This document shows, piece by piece, positions 33,222 through 43,081 of a stretch of DNA of 64,000 nucleotides. The position numbers and the translations under genes were made by a program. Under the pieces are notes generated by a model that was given only the letters and a program-made list of their open reading frames with translations, was not told the origin of the DNA and searched no databases. This stretch comes from Desulfurococcales archaeon (GTDB lineage Archaea; Thermoproteota; Thermoprotei_A; Sulfolobales; Ignisphaeraceae), in contig JAPYWC010000001.1 in the NCBI GenBank assembly GCA_028276605.1, positions 18,779 to 82,778 of the forward strand. The letters are read 5' to 3'. Position 1 is the first letter of the stretch. Every line of letters begins with the position of its first letter.

Positions 33222-33983
33222 ATGGCCAAAATGGGTGGCTCAAGACATTTAAAGAGATTGGCTGCACCATGGTTCTGGCCTATTCTTAGAAAGGAGTATA
33301 AATGGGTTGTAAAGCCTTCTCCTGGACCACATCCATTGGATAAATGTATACCTTTACTCCTAGTTATTAGGGACATACTTGGATATGCAAAAACAGCCAG
33401 GGAAGCTAAATATATTATTAATAGTGGCAAGGTCTTGGTCGATGGCGTTGTCCGCAAAGATTATAAGTTTCCTGTTGGCATGATGGATGTGGTGTCAATA
33501 CCTGAGGTAGACCTATATATTCGATTTGTACCCTATCCAACTAAGTACCTATGGTTTATAAAGATACCAAAGGAAGAGGCAAACCTAAAGCTTGTTAGAA
33601 TAGAGAATAAGACGACAGTTAAAGGAGGTCATATACAGCTTAATCTATCAGATGGTAGAAACATTTTGATCAGGGTTAGCGACCCTTCAAAACCTGTAGA
33701 AGCTGCAGCTTATTCAACTCTTGATTCGCTACTTATTGAGGTTCCATCACAACGTATAATACAGCATATAAAGATGGGTGTTGGAAAGCTTGCTATAGTT
33801 ATTGATGGTAAGAATGTTGGGAGAATCGGTAAGATAGTAAACATTGATATTAAACCTGGTCAGAAAAGAAGAAAAGCTATTGTGACTTTAGAAGATATGC
33901 AAGGACATAGGTTCCAAACAATACTCGACTACATTATGGTTATAGGAGAAGAAAAGCCGGTTATAAAGGTCTCTCCTGAGTAA
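33222..33983 (+). CDS. rps4e: 30S ribosomal protein eS4
   Basis: 253 residues from ATG 33222 (MAKMGGSRHLKRLAAP), chosen over the in-frame GTG at 33210 because GGGGTGA lies 9 bases upstream. S4-like RNA-binding part then KOW (KNVGRIGKIVNI). Confidence 0.96.
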   Translation: MAKMGGSRHLKRLAAPWFWPILRKEYKWVVKPSPGPHPLDKCIPLLLVIRDILGYAKTAREAKYIINSGKVLVDGVVRKDYKFPVGMMDVVSIPEVDLYIRFVPYPTKYLWFIKIPKEEANLKLVRIENKTTVKGGHIQLNLSDGRNILIRVSDPSKPVEAAAYSTLDSLLIEVPSQRIIQHIKMGVGKLAIVIDGKNVGRIGKIVNIDIKPGQKRRKAIVTLEDMQGHRFQTILDYIMVIGEEKPVIKVSPE

Positions 33984-33994
33984 AGGTGAAGTTC

Positions 33995-34633
33995 ATGTCT
34001 TTACAAACACAGTTAGTAGCAATTAAGAATGGAGCAATAACATTGGCGTATGTGCCTGAGTCATTTAGTAGCAGTGTGCTTAGTCCTGATATTGTTGACC
34101 GGATTCTAAAGGACTGGAAAGAACATCCAATGAGAGTTCCGGTAATACACAAGGTGACAATAAATATTGCTGTAGGAGGAGCAAGTGAAAGATTGGAGAA
34201 AGCTGCAATACTATTAGAGCAATTAACAGGGCAGAAACCATCAATAAGAAGAGCAAGGAAAACTATAAAGGAGTTTGGCATAAGTAAGAAACAACCAATA
34301 GCAGCTGTTGTCACGTTACGTGGTTCTAAAGCTCTTGAGTTCCTCAGAAAGGCTTTTCACGCTGTTAACTACACTCTTAAATTTAGTTCATTTGATGAAT
34401 TTGGTAATGTTAGTTTTGGTATTAAGGAGCATCTACTGTTACCAGGTGTGAGGTACGATCCAGAGATAGGGATATTTGGCATGGATGTTGCAATAACTAT
34501 TGAGAGAAAAGGCTTTAGAGTTATTCGAAGAAGAGTTAAGAGAGCATTGTCAATACCTCGTAGACATAGAGTCACAAGAGAGGAGAGCATACTACTTCTA
34601 GAAATTCTTTTCAGTGTGAAAGTAGTTAAATAG
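33995..34633 (+). CDS. rpl5: 50S ribosomal protein uL5
   Basis: About 212 residues from ATG 33995 (AAGGTGA upstream), longer at the N-terminus than euryarchaeal uL5. VTINIAVGGASERLEKA and KFSSFDEFGNVSFGI mark the 5S rRNA-binding fold. Confidence 0.96.
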   Translation: MSLQTQLVAIKNGAITLAYVPESFSSSVLSPDIVDRILKDWKEHPMRVPVIHKVTINIAVGGASERLEKAAILLEQLTGQKPSIRRARKTIKEFGISKKQPIAAVVTLRGSKALEFLRKAFHAVNYTLKFSSFDEFGNVSFGIKEHLLLPGVRYDPEIGIFGMDVAITIERKGFRVIRRRVKRALSIPRRHRVTREESILLLEILFSVKVVK

Positions 34634-34643
34634 GGGGTGATAT

Positions 34644-34808
34644 ATGGGCAAATATAGATTACCGGCTGAAAGAAAGTATGGTCGTGGAGTACAAGTGTGT
34701 AGGAGGTGTGGCTCTAGAGATGCTGTAATACAGAAGTACGGCATATATCTCTGTAGGCAGTGTTTTAGAGAGTTGGCCATGTCTATAGGATTTAGGAAGT
34801 ATAACTAG
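34644..34808 (+). CDS. rps14: 30S ribosomal protein uS14, zinc form
   Basis: A 54-residue frame between rpl5 and rps8 starting MGKYRLPAERKYGRG. Zinc ligands C19, C22, C37 and C40 (CRRCG, CRQC) and the C-terminal MSIGFRKYN are typical. GGGGGTGA lies directly upstream. Confidence 0.97.
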   Translation: MGKYRLPAERKYGRGVQVCRRCGSRDAVIQKYGIYLCRQCFRELAMSIGFRKYN

Positions 34809-34822
34809 GGTGATGGTACCAA

Positions 34823-35224
34823 ATGACATTACTAGACCCCCTAGCCAATGCACTTGCAACCATAACGAATTGTGAAATGAGAAGAAAGAGCGAGGCTGTA
34901 TTGTGGCCAGCATCAAAGCTAATAATAAATGTATTAAGAGTAATGCAGAGGTATGGCTACATAGGAGAGTTTGAATATATTGACGATGGTAGATGGGGTA
35001 AGATTGTTGTTCAACTGCTTGGCAGAATAAATAAAGCTGGTGTTGTAAAGCCAAGGATCCCTGTGAAATACAGAGATCTTCTCAAAATGCCTCACCACAT
35101 TAGGAGGTACTTGCCATCAAAGGATATAGGAATATTAATTATCTCAACAAATCAGGGTGTGTTATCACATCGTGAAGCAATAGAGAAGCATTTAGGAGGC
35201 ATTCTAATAGCTTATGTGTATTAG
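34823..35224 (+). CDS. rps8: 30S ribosomal protein uS8
   Basis: 133 residues; [15 protein letters not shown] and the C-terminal [14 protein letters not shown] with GGILIAYVY. Binds helix 21 of 16S rRNA. Confidence 0.97.
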   Translation: MTLLDPLANALATITNCEMRRKSEAVLWPASKLIINVLRVMQRYGYIGEFEYIDDGRWGKIVVQLLGRINKAGVVKPRIPVKYRDLLKMPHHIRRYLPSKDIGILIISTNQGVLSHREAIEKHLGGILIAYVY

Positions 35225-35242
35225 GGAAAGTGGGGTGTGAGA

Positions 35243-35791
35243 ATGGCCAAAGCTGTGCATTTGATAGAGGAAATCACCATTCCAGAGAATGTAAAGGTTG
35301 AGATTAACGGAAAAGTAGTCAAGGTTTCAGGACCCAAAGGAGAACTTGTTAGAAGCTTTGACTATGCAAAGGACATCGACATAAGAGTTGAAAACGGTAA
35401 GATAATTATTGAAACATATTTTGCTAATAGGAGGAAGAAAGCATTATTTTACAGTATTGTTGCTCACATAAACAACATGATAATAGGTGTTACAAAGGGC
35501 TGGAGGTACAAATTGAAGATAATAACTTCACACTTTCCAGTTACAGTTAAGGTTGTAGGAGGTGAAGTAGTGATAGAGAATTTCTTAGGCGAAAAAGCTC
35601 CTAGGAGAGCGAAGATTCTAGAAGGTGTTAATGTAAAAGTTGAGGGCAAAGATGTGATTGTAGAGGGGATAGACATAGAGAAAGTTGCTCAAACAGCAGC
35701 AAATATAGAGCTTGCCACAAAGGTTAAAGATAAAGATAGGAGGGTATTTGTTGACGGTATTTACATATATGAGAAAGGTGTAGCAGAATGA
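35243..35791 (+). CDS. rpl6: 50S ribosomal protein uL6
   Basis: 182 residues from ATG 35243; an in-frame GTG two codons earlier is less likely given GGGGTG spacing. Two repeated alpha-beta domains ([37 protein letters not shown]). Its stop overlaps the rpl32e start in ATGA. Confidence 0.96.
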   Translation: MAKAVHLIEEITIPENVKVEINGKVVKVSGPKGELVRSFDYAKDIDIRVENGKIIIETYFANRRKKALFYSIVAHINNMIIGVTKGWRYKLKIITSHFPVTVKVVGGEVVIENFLGEKAPRRAKILEGVNVKVEGKDVIVEGIDIEKVAQTAANIELATKVKDKDRRVFVDGIYIYEKGVAE

Positions 35792-36240
35792 CAATGGAAA
35801 CTCATGGTGCTGAGGACATTAAGGCTCTAATGCAGAAGCGAGTAGAGGTCTTGAAAAAGTTACGTGAACGACGAAAAATAGTATTGCAAAAACTAAGGAT
35901 TAAGGCAAAGAAACCAGAATTTCTACGCTGGCTATGGTGGAAGTTTGCAAAGTTTGAGAATAACCTGAAATGGAAGAGGCCTAGAGGAAAGGACAACCCT
36001 GTAAGACTTGCTCTAAAGGGTTACCCACCAAAAGCATCAATAGGTTATGGAATACCTGACGAGCTAAAGAATCTGCATCCAACAGGTTTGCTACCTGTCG
36101 TTGTTAGGAATATTAAAGAATTGGAAAGGTTGGATCCATCAAAGCACATAATATATATAGCATCTGAGGTAGGCTTAAAAAAGAGGCTTGAAATACTACA
36201 GGTAGCTAAGTCTAAAGGATTTAGAGTAGCAAACGCATAA
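35788..36240 (+). CDS. rpl32e: 50S ribosomal protein eL32
   Basis: 150 residues; [20 protein letters not shown] and [18 protein letters not shown] are the family core. Confidence 0.96.
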   Translation: MTMETHGAEDIKALMQKRVEVLKKLRERRKIVLQKLRIKAKKPEFLRWLWWKFAKFENNLKWKRPRGKDNPVRLALKGYPPKASIGYGIPDELKNLHPTGLLPVVVRNIKELERLDPSKHIIYIASEVGLKKRLEILQVAKSKGFRVANA

Positions 36241-36254
36241 AGGGTGCTACTAAA

Positions 36255-36713
36255 ATGGATCTTAGCTATCAAAGGAGACTGGCAGCCGAAATATTAGGTG
36301 TAGGCGAAAACAGGATCAGGTTTGATCCTACAGCACTTGATAAGGTGGAGGCAGCTATCACAAGGGAAGAAATAAAGAGACTCATTCACGAGGGAATCAT
36401 TTACGCAATTCAAGAAAGAAGGAATTCAAGGGGTCGAATAAAGGAATTTCATGAAGAACGTAAAAAGGGTAGACATAGAGGTTATGGAAGAAGAAAAGGT
36501 GAGAAAGGAGCTAGAACTGATCCTAAGAGGCAGTGGATGAATAGAATAAGAAAGCTTAGAGCATTCTTAAAGTGGTTGCGCGATCACGGAATTATAGATA
36601 GGAGAACATATAGAATGCTCTATAGAAAAGCAAAGGGAGGAGCGTTTGATAGTTTAGCCTCTCTTAAGAGATATATGAAGGAGTATGGGCTACTTCCACA
36701 AGATTATAAGTAG
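36255..36713 (+). CDS. rpl19e: 50S ribosomal protein eL19
   Basis: 152 residues; AAEILGVGENRIRFDPTAL, then the basic GRHRGYGRRKGEKGART and long helix. Order rpl32e-rpl19e-rpl18 is standard. Confidence 0.97.
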   Translation: MDLSYQRRLAAEILGVGENRIRFDPTALDKVEAAITREEIKRLIHEGIIYAIQERRNSRGRIKEFHEERKKGRHRGYGRRKGEKGARTDPKRQWMNRIRKLRAFLKWLRDHGIIDRRTYRMLYRKAKGGAFDSLASLKRYMKEYGLLPQDYK

Positions 36714-36727
36714 GTGATGAATAGGTT

Positions 36728-37375
36728 ATGGCACGAGGTCCAAACTATAAAGTTCCAAGAAAGAGAAGGTTATTAGGTAAGACAAACTATTATATGCGTT
36801 ATAGACTATTTAGACGACATAAATACATAGCACTTGTGATAAGAAAGACAAACAAGTACATACTTGTGCAGTTCATATATCCAACAGCTATAGGAGACTT
36901 CACATTAGTTGCTGCACATAGTAGAGAGCTTGTAAAGCTATTTGGCTGGAGAGCTGGTACAAAGAATACACCTGCAGCATACCTAGTAGGATTATTAGCT
37001 GGTTTAAGAGCTCGAAAAATGGGCATAAAGTATGCTGTCCCGTATATCGGGCTCCACAGACCCGTTAAAGGATCAAAGATCTTTGCAGTAATCAAAGGGG
37101 TGCTAGATGCGGGGGTAGAGGTTCCTGTTGATAAGGAGATGCTACCTGATGATAATAGAATAAGAGGTGTTACAATAGCGGAATACGCAAAAATGCTGAG
37201 TGAACAGAATCCAGAGAAATTCAGGAGGCAGTTCTCAGCACTGCTGGCTCAAGGATTTGATCCTAGGAACATAGTTGAGCACTTTGAACAGGTTAAAAAT
37301 CTTATTCTGCAGGTCTACTCGAATATTCCAGAGAGTAAGGAGGCAGAGAGTATAATTGAGCAATTACCTAAGTAA
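36728..37375 (+). CDS. rpl18: 50S ribosomal protein uL18
   Basis: 215 residues, the large archaeal form. Binds 5S rRNA; GPNYKVPRKRRLLGKTNYYMR and LVGLLAGLRARKMGI are characteristic. Confidence 0.97.
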   Translation: MARGPNYKVPRKRRLLGKTNYYMRYRLFRRHKYIALVIRKTNKYILVQFIYPTAIGDFTLVAAHSRELVKLFGWRAGTKNTPAAYLVGLLAGLRARKMGIKYAVPYIGLHRPVKGSKIFAVIKGVLDAGVEVPVDKEMLPDDNRIRGVTIAEYAKMLSEQNPEKFRRQFSALLAQGFDPRNIVEHFEQVKNLILQVYSNIPESKEAESIIEQLPK

Positions 37376-37396
37376 ATATTGGTTGGGAGGGTTTAG

Positions 37397-38038
37397 ATGA
37401 GCAGTCGTATAAATATTGAGGAGTGGACTCCTAGAACAAGAGTTGGTTGGATGGTAAAGGAAGGTAAAATAACGTCAATAGATCAGATATTTGCATTAAA
37501 CTTGCCTATTATGGAGCCCGAGATTGTCGACATTTTGCTACCCAACTTGAAGTACGAGATATTAGATGTAGTGATGGTTCAAAAAATGACTGATGCTGGT
37601 AGGATATCTAGGTTTAGGGTTGTTGTGGCAGTTGGAAATGAGGATGGATATGTAGGGGTTGGCGTAGGCAAAGCAAAACAACTTAGAACAGCGATTGAGA
37701 AGGCTCTTATCGATGCAAAGCTCAATATTGTTCCAGTAAGGAGAGGTTGCGGTAGTTGGGAATGTAACTGTAAAGAACCTCATTCTGTGCCATTTAGGGT
37801 TAGAGGAAAGAGTGGTAGCGTTGAAGTAGTTTTAATTCCAGCGCCTCTAGGTACAGGTCTTGTAGCAGGTGATGTGGCGAAGGCTGTTCTCAGATTAGCA
37901 GGGATAAGGGATGTATGGACCTTTACTAGGGGCGAGACGAGAACAACAATAAACTTTGCAAAAGCAGTGTATGATGCGCTTAAGAATACAAACAAGCTTG
38001 TAACACCAGCTGATTGGGGTAAGAAGGCATGGGAGTAG
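37397..38038 (+). CDS. rps5: 30S ribosomal protein uS5
   Basis: 213 residues; double-stranded RNA-binding fold ([21 protein letters not shown]) plus [20 protein letters not shown], the archaeal insertion with two Cys. Overlaps rpl30 by 10 bases. Confidence 0.97.
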   Translation: MSSRINIEEWTPRTRVGWMVKEGKITSIDQIFALNLPIMEPEIVDILLPNLKYEILDVVMVQKMTDAGRISRFRVVVAVGNEDGYVGVGVGKAKQLRTAIEKALIDAKLNIVPVRRGCGSWECNCKEPHSVPFRVRGKSGSVEVVLIPAPLGTGLVAGDVAKAVLRLAGIRDVWTFTRGETRTTINFAKAVYDALKNTNKLVTPADWGKKAWE

Positions 38039-38562
38039 AAAAATTAAAGCCTATAGAAAGCAAAGGACAGGAGGTTACACAACAAGTACCAATATATGCA
38101 GTGATCAGGATAAGAGGAACTGTAGGAGTGCCATACGATATTGAGTACACATTAAGATTGTTAAGACTTGTAAGGAAGTTTCATTGTGTTATATATCCTG
38201 CAACCCCATCAATAATAGGAATGCTAGAAAAAGCTAAGGATTGGATAACATGGGGGGAGATAGATTATGAAACACTTGTTGAATTACTTAGGAAGAGAGG
38301 GCGGATTAGAGGAAATAAACCATTAACAGATGAGTATGTGCAAAAGGTACTAGGGCTATCAGGGATAGAGGAACTAGCTAGAAAGATACTAGAAGGCAAG
38401 ATATTATTCCACAAACTTGAGGATTACGGCATTAAGCCGGTGTTTAGACTTCATCCGCCAAGGAAAGGATTCAAGGGTAGCATCAAGAAACCCTATAAGG
38501 ATGGAGGTGAATTAGGTTATAGAGGTAAAGCAATAAATGAGCTCTTAAAGAGGATGATATGA
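38029..38562 (+). CDS. rpl30: 50S ribosomal protein uL30
   Basis: 177 residues, the longer archaeal uL30 with [20 protein letters not shown] and [15 protein letters not shown]. Confidence 0.96.
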   Translation: MGVEKLKPIESKGQEVTQQVPIYAVIRIRGTVGVPYDIEYTLRLLRLVRKFHCVIYPATPSIIGMLEKAKDWITWGEIDYETLVELLRKRGRIRGNKPLTDEYVQKVLGLSGIEELARKILEGKILFHKLEDYGIKPVFRLHPPRKGFKGSIKKPYKDGGELGYRGKAINELLKRMI

Positions 38563-38563
38563 T

Positions 38564-39025
38564 ATGGTTGTGCGTAGAGAGAAGAAAAGTAGGAAAATGC
38601 ATGGTTACAGAAACAGAGGTTGGGGTAATGTAGGTCAGCATAGGAAGTCAGGATCACGAGGAGGTAGAGGTGCGGCAGGCTTTCACAAACATAAGTGGAC
38701 TTGGGTTCTGAAGTATTTCAGAGACTGGTTTGGCAAAGAAGGTTTCCTTCCAAGAAGGAGCAGAATAGAGTATAGAGCAATAAACTTAGATCAATTAAAT
38801 GAGATTGTAAAGAAAATGATGCTATCGGGTTCGGCTGTGGTGGAGAATGGAAGGATCGTTGTTAATTTGGCGTCAATGGGGGTAAACAAGTTGCTTGGAA
38901 GTGGTAGGATAGAATACCCAGTGAAAGTCATAGTATTCAGTTGTTCAGAGAAAGCGAGAGAAAAGATAGAAAAAGCTGGTGGTATAGTACAAATCCTCTC
39001 TCCCGTTGCTTCGCAAAGTAGCTAG
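38564..39025 (+). CDS. rpl15: 50S ribosomal protein uL15
   Basis: 153 residues starting VRREKKSRKMHGYRNRGWG, with GSRGGRGAAGFHKHKW. Last gene of the run; secY follows after 173 bases with its own promoter. Confidence 0.97.
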   Translation: MVVRREKKSRKMHGYRNRGWGNVGQHRKSGSRGGRGAAGFHKHKWTWVLKYFRDWFGKEGFLPRRSRIEYRAINLDQLNEIVKKMMLSGSAVVENGRIVVNLASMGVNKLLGSGRIEYPVKVIVFSCSEKAREKIEKAGGIVQILSPVASQSS

Positions 39026-39132
39026 AGATATATCAAAGCTATTACATTAACAAAGTAATATTTTAGGCCATCATATTGTTATTAACTTTGCATCCTTTTT
39101 GCAATAGAGTTTCCTATCAAATTTGCAGTGCG

Positions 39133-39142
39133 CTTTTATTTC
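39133..39142 (+). promoter_or_regulatory. TATA-like box of secY
   Basis: CTTTTATTTC, about 60 bases before the secY ATG, shares the GCTTTTATTTC core with the rpl22 promoter region. Confidence 0.4.
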
Positions 39143-39198
39143 CTTTACTAAGGAAGTTTTAGTGGACAGGTAATATTAACAAGCTTTGGGATCCTAGA

Positions 39199-40572
39199 AT
39201 GAGATTCATAGATATTTTAGCAATGTTAGGCAAGGTAGTACCATCAGCTCCTAAACCAGTGAAAAAAGTTCCTTTGGGTAGAAGAATTATCTATACAGTA
39301 CTTGCAGCAATAGCTTACATTATGTTAGCATCCACACCTCTCTACGGTATTGAACCTGGAAGGCAAGGAATGTTTGGAGTGTCGCCATTGCTAAACATAA
39401 TGCTTGCAATGCAGTCTGGTACGTTTGCACAGCTTGGAATAGGTCCTATAGTTACAGCTGGTTTAATCCTACAAATACTTGCTGGAGCAAAACTTATAGA
39501 TGTCGATTTTAATGATCCTGAGGATAGGGCTCTGTTTACGCTGGCAACTAAAGGGCTGGCAGTCATACTTGCCGTTGTGGAAGCTATAGGGTTTGTTGTT
39601 AGTGGAACTTATTGGACTATTCCACAAGCTGTTCCACTATGGGTTAAGATTGCTGTTGTAATTCAGCTGACGTGGGGAGCATTGGTGCTGATAATGCTGG
39701 ATGAAGCTATTCAGAAGGGTTGGGGTCTTGGTAGTGGAGTAAGTCTTTTCATTTTACTAGGTGTTTCATGGAGGTTCTTCGGTGATTTGCTGGCCACAGA
39801 AAAGGTTGGAAATGTTACATTTGGTCTAATACCATACATTATCGATTCCATATCCATGGGCCAGTTTAACTTCTGGGACGCTTTCATAGGAAGATTGCGT
39901 GAGGGTTACCCAACTATTGTAGGGCTTATAGTGACAATAGCCCTAATACTTATTATAGCATACCTAACAGTTGCAAGAATAAACATACCAATTGTTATTA
40001 GCAGATATGGAGGGCTAAAGACCAGGATACCGCTTCAGCTACTCTATGTATCAAATATACCAGTTCTGCTTACAGGTATCGTTATATCAGATATATTGCT
40101 ATTCCTAAACTTACTTCAAGGTTATATAGGTGCGAATGCAGTCCTCACAATACGCGCTTATCTATCACCACCGACAATATTCAGTTTTATCGATAGGCCA
40201 TGGCAAGCTTTAGCATACATTGCTATGTTTTTAGCGATGTGCATGTTATTCGGTATTCTATGGATTGAAATAGCAGGTCTAAACCCTGAGGCCCAAGCAG
40301 AAAACCTCATAAATGCTGGTCTTGAGATACCTGGCATGAGAAGGAATCCAAGAGCACTGGCACCATATTTAGCAAGGTATATCTATCCACTTACAGCATT
40401 TAGCTCTCTTGTTGTGGCTATAATTGCCTTGATAGGAGACCTATTTGGAAGTTTTGGTACAGGCGTAGGAATACTACTTGCTGTAGGCATACTCTATAAC
40501 TACTACCAAATATTGGTATATGAGCAGGCTATCGAGACATACCCATTGCTCAGGAGGCTCGTAGGCGAATAG
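39199..40572 (+). CDS. secY: Protein translocase subunit SecY
   Basis: 457 residues and ten membrane segments. The plug region after TM1 (TPLYGIEPGRQGMFGVSPLL) and the ribosome-contacting basic loops (SRYGGLKTRIPLQLLY; MRRNPRALAPYLARYIYP) are clear. The archaeal Sec61-alpha homologue forms the membrane pore with SecE and Sec61-beta, which are not in this window. Confidence 0.97.
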   Translation: MRFIDILAMLGKVVPSAPKPVKKVPLGRRIIYTVLAAIAYIMLASTPLYGIEPGRQGMFGVSPLLNIMLAMQSGTFAQLGIGPIVTAGLILQILAGAKLIDVDFNDPEDRALFTLATKGLAVILAVVEAIGFVVSGTYWTIPQAVPLWVKIAVVIQLTWGALVLIMLDEAIQKGWGLGSGVSLFILLGVSWRFFGDLLATEKVGNVTFGLIPYIIDSISMGQFNFWDAFIGRLREGYPTIVGLIVTIALILIIAYLTVARINIPIVISRYGGLKTRIPLQLLYVSNIPVLLTGIVISDILLFLNLLQGYIGANAVLTIRAYLSPPTIFSFIDRPWQALAYIAMFLAMCMLFGILWIEIAGLNPEAQAENLINAGLEIPGMRRNPRALAPYLARYIYPLTAFSSLVVAIIALIGDLFGSFGTGVGILLAVGILYNYYQILVYEQAIETYPLLRRLVGE

Positions 40573-40575
40573 CAA

Positions 40576-41037
40576 ATGAATATGGTAATAATGCTGGCAA
40601 TTGCGGTAAGTATTGGCACCAATATCTTAGCGCTTTACGGTATTTCAAATGTTATTCAACGATTCAAGGTGTTACAAAATGATGTACGAATAGATAGGTC
40701 GCTAAGAAAGGCCTACATAAGCAGAAAGAAGCGTGAAGCTGTAGCAACGCAAGTGCGTAAGATTAGAGGGATGGTATCAAAATTAACGCTATTTCACTTC
40801 TTAATACCTTTTTCAGCGTATATACTGGCACTAGTTCTCTACACAATACTTTCAATAATTATATTTAAGGAATACGTAATGTTTGTCTATGTGCACGAGC
40901 TTTGCTTAGCCCCTATCCCTATTGCCTACCCATTTAATAATACATGCACAGTTTCAATAATGTGGCTACACTTCCTAATTTTTATCACGTTCTTCCCACT
41001 CTACGATTACTTGACCAAGAAATATCTTGGTGAATAG
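40576..41037 (+). CDS. DUF106/Ylp1 membrane insertase (YidC/EMC3-like)
   Basis: 153 residues. TM at 2-24, a cytoplasmic coiled-coil-like basic segment (RSLRKAYISRKKREAVATQVRK), then TMs at about 73-93 and 128-145. This is the layout of archaeal Oxa1-superfamily DUF106 proteins, and its position immediately after secY is conserved in archaea. Probably helps insert membrane proteins. Confidence 0.8.
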   Translation: MNMVIMLAIAVSIGTNILALYGISNVIQRFKVLQNDVRIDRSLRKAYISRKKREAVATQVRKIRGMVSKLTLFHFLIPFSAYILALVLYTILSIIIFKEYVMFVYVHELCLAPIPIAYPFNNTCTVSIMWLHFLIFITFFPLYDYLTKKYLGE

Positions 41038-41145
41038 ATTTTCGCAGCAAGGTTCACCAGCTAGAGTAAGCTTATAAGCAAACAGCAAAAAGAAATGATT
41101 TGGGACTATTACAGCTATAGCCAATAATAAGAGGTTGTTCATGCC

Positions 41146-41421
41146 ATGGTCAGACCTATGCAAAGATCGAGATCTTTAAAAAGAGTCTACAGAAGAACAC
41201 CAGGAGGCAGAACAGTAGTTCACTATGAAAGAAGGAAGAGAACGCTGATGAGATGCGCACGGTGTGGTGCTATCCTGTTTGGCGTTCCAACAACGGATAA
41301 ACTTAGAAGAAGCTTACCAAAATCCTCAAAACGTCCTGAGAGAATGTTTGGCGGATTCCTTTGTGCTCGTTGCTTAAGGGAGGTACTAAAGCAAGTGGTG
41401 AGAGAATCTGTGTCTCGATAA
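41146..41421 (+). CDS. rpl34e: 50S ribosomal protein eL34
   Basis: 91 residues: basic N-terminus (RSRSLKRVYRRTPGGRTVVHYERRK is the family start, here split by the ATG at 41146), CARCG and CARC zinc-like pairs. Its end overlaps the frame of cmk. Confidence 0.96.
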   Translation: MVRPMQRSRSLKRVYRRTPGGRTVVHYERRKRTLMRCARCGAILFGVPTTDKLRRSLPKSSKRPERMFGGFLCARCLREVLKQVVRESVSR

Positions 41422-41974
41422 GGTAGTCATAGTCATTGGAGGACCTTCTGGTAGCGGAAAGACTACAGTGGCAAAGCTTCTTGCACAAAGGTTGGGGCTT
41501 CGTCATGTATCTGTTGGGCAACTTTTTAGAAGAATTGCTGAAGAAAGAGGCTTAACATTAGCTCAGTTATCAGAACTAGCAGAGAGGGATCCATCCATAG
41601 ATCTAACGCTTGATAACCTCGCTAGAAAGGAGGCTGAGAAAGGTGCTGTTGTGATAGACGGTCATGTAGCACCATGGCTTTTAAAAGATGTGGCAACTCT
41701 GCGTGTAGCAATAATTGCCAGCTTTGAAACGCGTATTAAGCGACTTGCTCAAAGAGATGGTAAACCCATAGAGGAGGTCGAGAAGGAAACATTACAAAGA
41801 GAAGAATCAGAGCGCAGAAGGTATCTAAGGCTCTACAATATCGATACATCAAACTTCTCTGAGTTTGACCTTGTGATTAACAGTGAAAGATTTTCGCCAG
41901 ATGATATAGTTGAGATAATATTGAAAGCGCTTGAAGCAATATGTAAAAAGGCAGGAAATAAATACAGGAAGTAG
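41408..41974 (+). CDS. cmk: Cytidylate kinase, apparent CTG start
   Basis: Phosphorylates CMP/dCMP. The frame reads KVVIVIGGPSGSGKTTVAKLL, with the P-loop GPSGSGKT, then the lid region RREESERRR-like RETLQREESERRR and C-terminal NSERF. The first in-frame ATG, GTG or TTG is the GTG at 41468, which lies after the P-loop, and a stop at 41399 closes the frame upstream. The only near-cognate start that keeps the P-loop is CTG 41408, with GGTGAG just ahead. That gives 188 residues and a 14-base overlap with rpl34e. A base error is the alternative. Confidence 0.8.
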   Translation: MCLDKVVIVIGGPSGSGKTTVAKLLAQRLGLRHVSVGQLFRRIAEERGLTLAQLSELAERDPSIDLTLDNLARKEAEKGAVVIDGHVAPWLLKDVATLRVAIIASFETRIKRLAQRDGKPIEEVEKETLQREESERRRYLRLYNIDTSNFSEFDLVINSERFSPDDIVEIILKALEAICKKAGNKYRK

Positions 41975-41982
41975 ACGATAAA

Positions 41983-42735
41983 TTGATGCAGTGTTATCCG
42001 GAATCAAAGGTGGCAACTAAAATGTCAAAATCAGCTTCAAAGATTTTAGAAGCTTTATCAATGCTTGTACCCTTAGTTATTGTAAGTATAGTAATACTTA
42101 GCTTTAAGGATTTGCTCTTCAGTGCATTTATGAAAATGAATTTGGGTGTTGCTTCGTTTCTCATATCCTTTGTGGCTTCACTTTCAATAGTTCCAATACC
42201 GAGTACATACATACTTTTCTCTTTAGTAGCATTAAATAAAGGGCTTTCATATGGATTGGTAGTAGTTATGGCATTAACTGGAGGATTAGGGGCAGCATTA
42301 GGAGAAGCCGCAGCTTGGATTATAGGAAAGGCAAGTGGCAAGGTACTGGAAAACACAGAATATATGAAGCATATCTCTGCGTTACTAAAGCTTATTAATA
42401 TGTGGGGGTATGGGGCTATAGCATTACTTGTATTTATTTTTGCATTTACTATGTTACCGGATAAGATAATTTATTTGCCTCTTGGTATGATGGGGTATAG
42501 TTTATGGAAAATACTGCCCATCACTATTCTAGGCAAAATACTCATGTTACTTGTAGTACTTACTGTAGGCAAAGTTTGGGGTGATATTTTAGAGGAGCCT
42601 CCAATACTCAGCACAGAAATCACATTCCTAATTATGACAGCTCTACTAGTAGCTGTTATGCTTTTACTTATTGTAATAGATTGGAGCACAATAGTTTTAC
42701 GCATCATTGAGAAAAGAAGTGCTAAGGCAAAATAA
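41983..42735 (+). CDS. DedA/SNARE-associated (VTT) family membrane protein
   Basis: About 250 residues (237 from ATG 42022). The VTT core is visible: VPIPSTYILFSLVALNKG, GGLGAALGEAAAWIIG, then LPDKIIYLPLGMMGY. VTT proteins act as lipid scramblases or transporters. The start is uncertain: TTG 41983 and ATG 42022 are both plausible. It follows cmk by 8 bases. Confidence 0.7.
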   Translation: MMQCYPESKVATKMSKSASKILEALSMLVPLVIVSIVILSFKDLLFSAFMKMNLGVASFLISFVASLSIVPIPSTYILFSLVALNKGLSYGLVVVMALTGGLGAALGEAAAWIIGKASGKVLENTEYMKHISALLKLINMWGYGAIALLVFIFAFTMLPDKIIYLPLGMMGYSLWKILPITILGKILMLLVVLTVGKVWGDILEEPPILSTEITFLIMTALLVAVMLLLIVIDWSTIVLRIIEKRSAKAK

Positions 42736-42780
42736 AGCCTTATTACAGCATTATTGAGTAACTAGTTTTTAACAATTCAA

Positions 42781-42858
<78 letters not shown>

Positions 42859-42932
42859 TTTCTATATACATTTTTTAATTCCTGGAAGCAAAAGAGCATC
42901 ATTATATCTTCTCTTATTGTATTGTTTAATAT

Positions 42933-43020
42933 TGGCGCCGGGGGCGGGATTTGAACCCGCGCGGGGTGTTCCCCCACCGGCTCTCCAGGCCGGCCCCTTA
43001 GACCGCTCGGGCACCCCGGC
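42933..43020 (-). tRNA. tRNA-Ser(GGA)
   Basis: 88-nt class II tRNA on the minus strand. Acceptor GCCGGGG pairs with CCCCGGC, anticodon loop CTGGAGA gives GGA, and a long GC-rich variable arm (GGGGG-AACACCCC) is present. CCA is encoded. It converges with tRNA-Arg(CCG) 74 bases away. Confidence 0.96.
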
Positions 43021-43081
43021 ATCTACTAATCTTTTGCGGTACAGAAATCTTTAGAGTATTTCGTGCTTTATATTTCTAACG

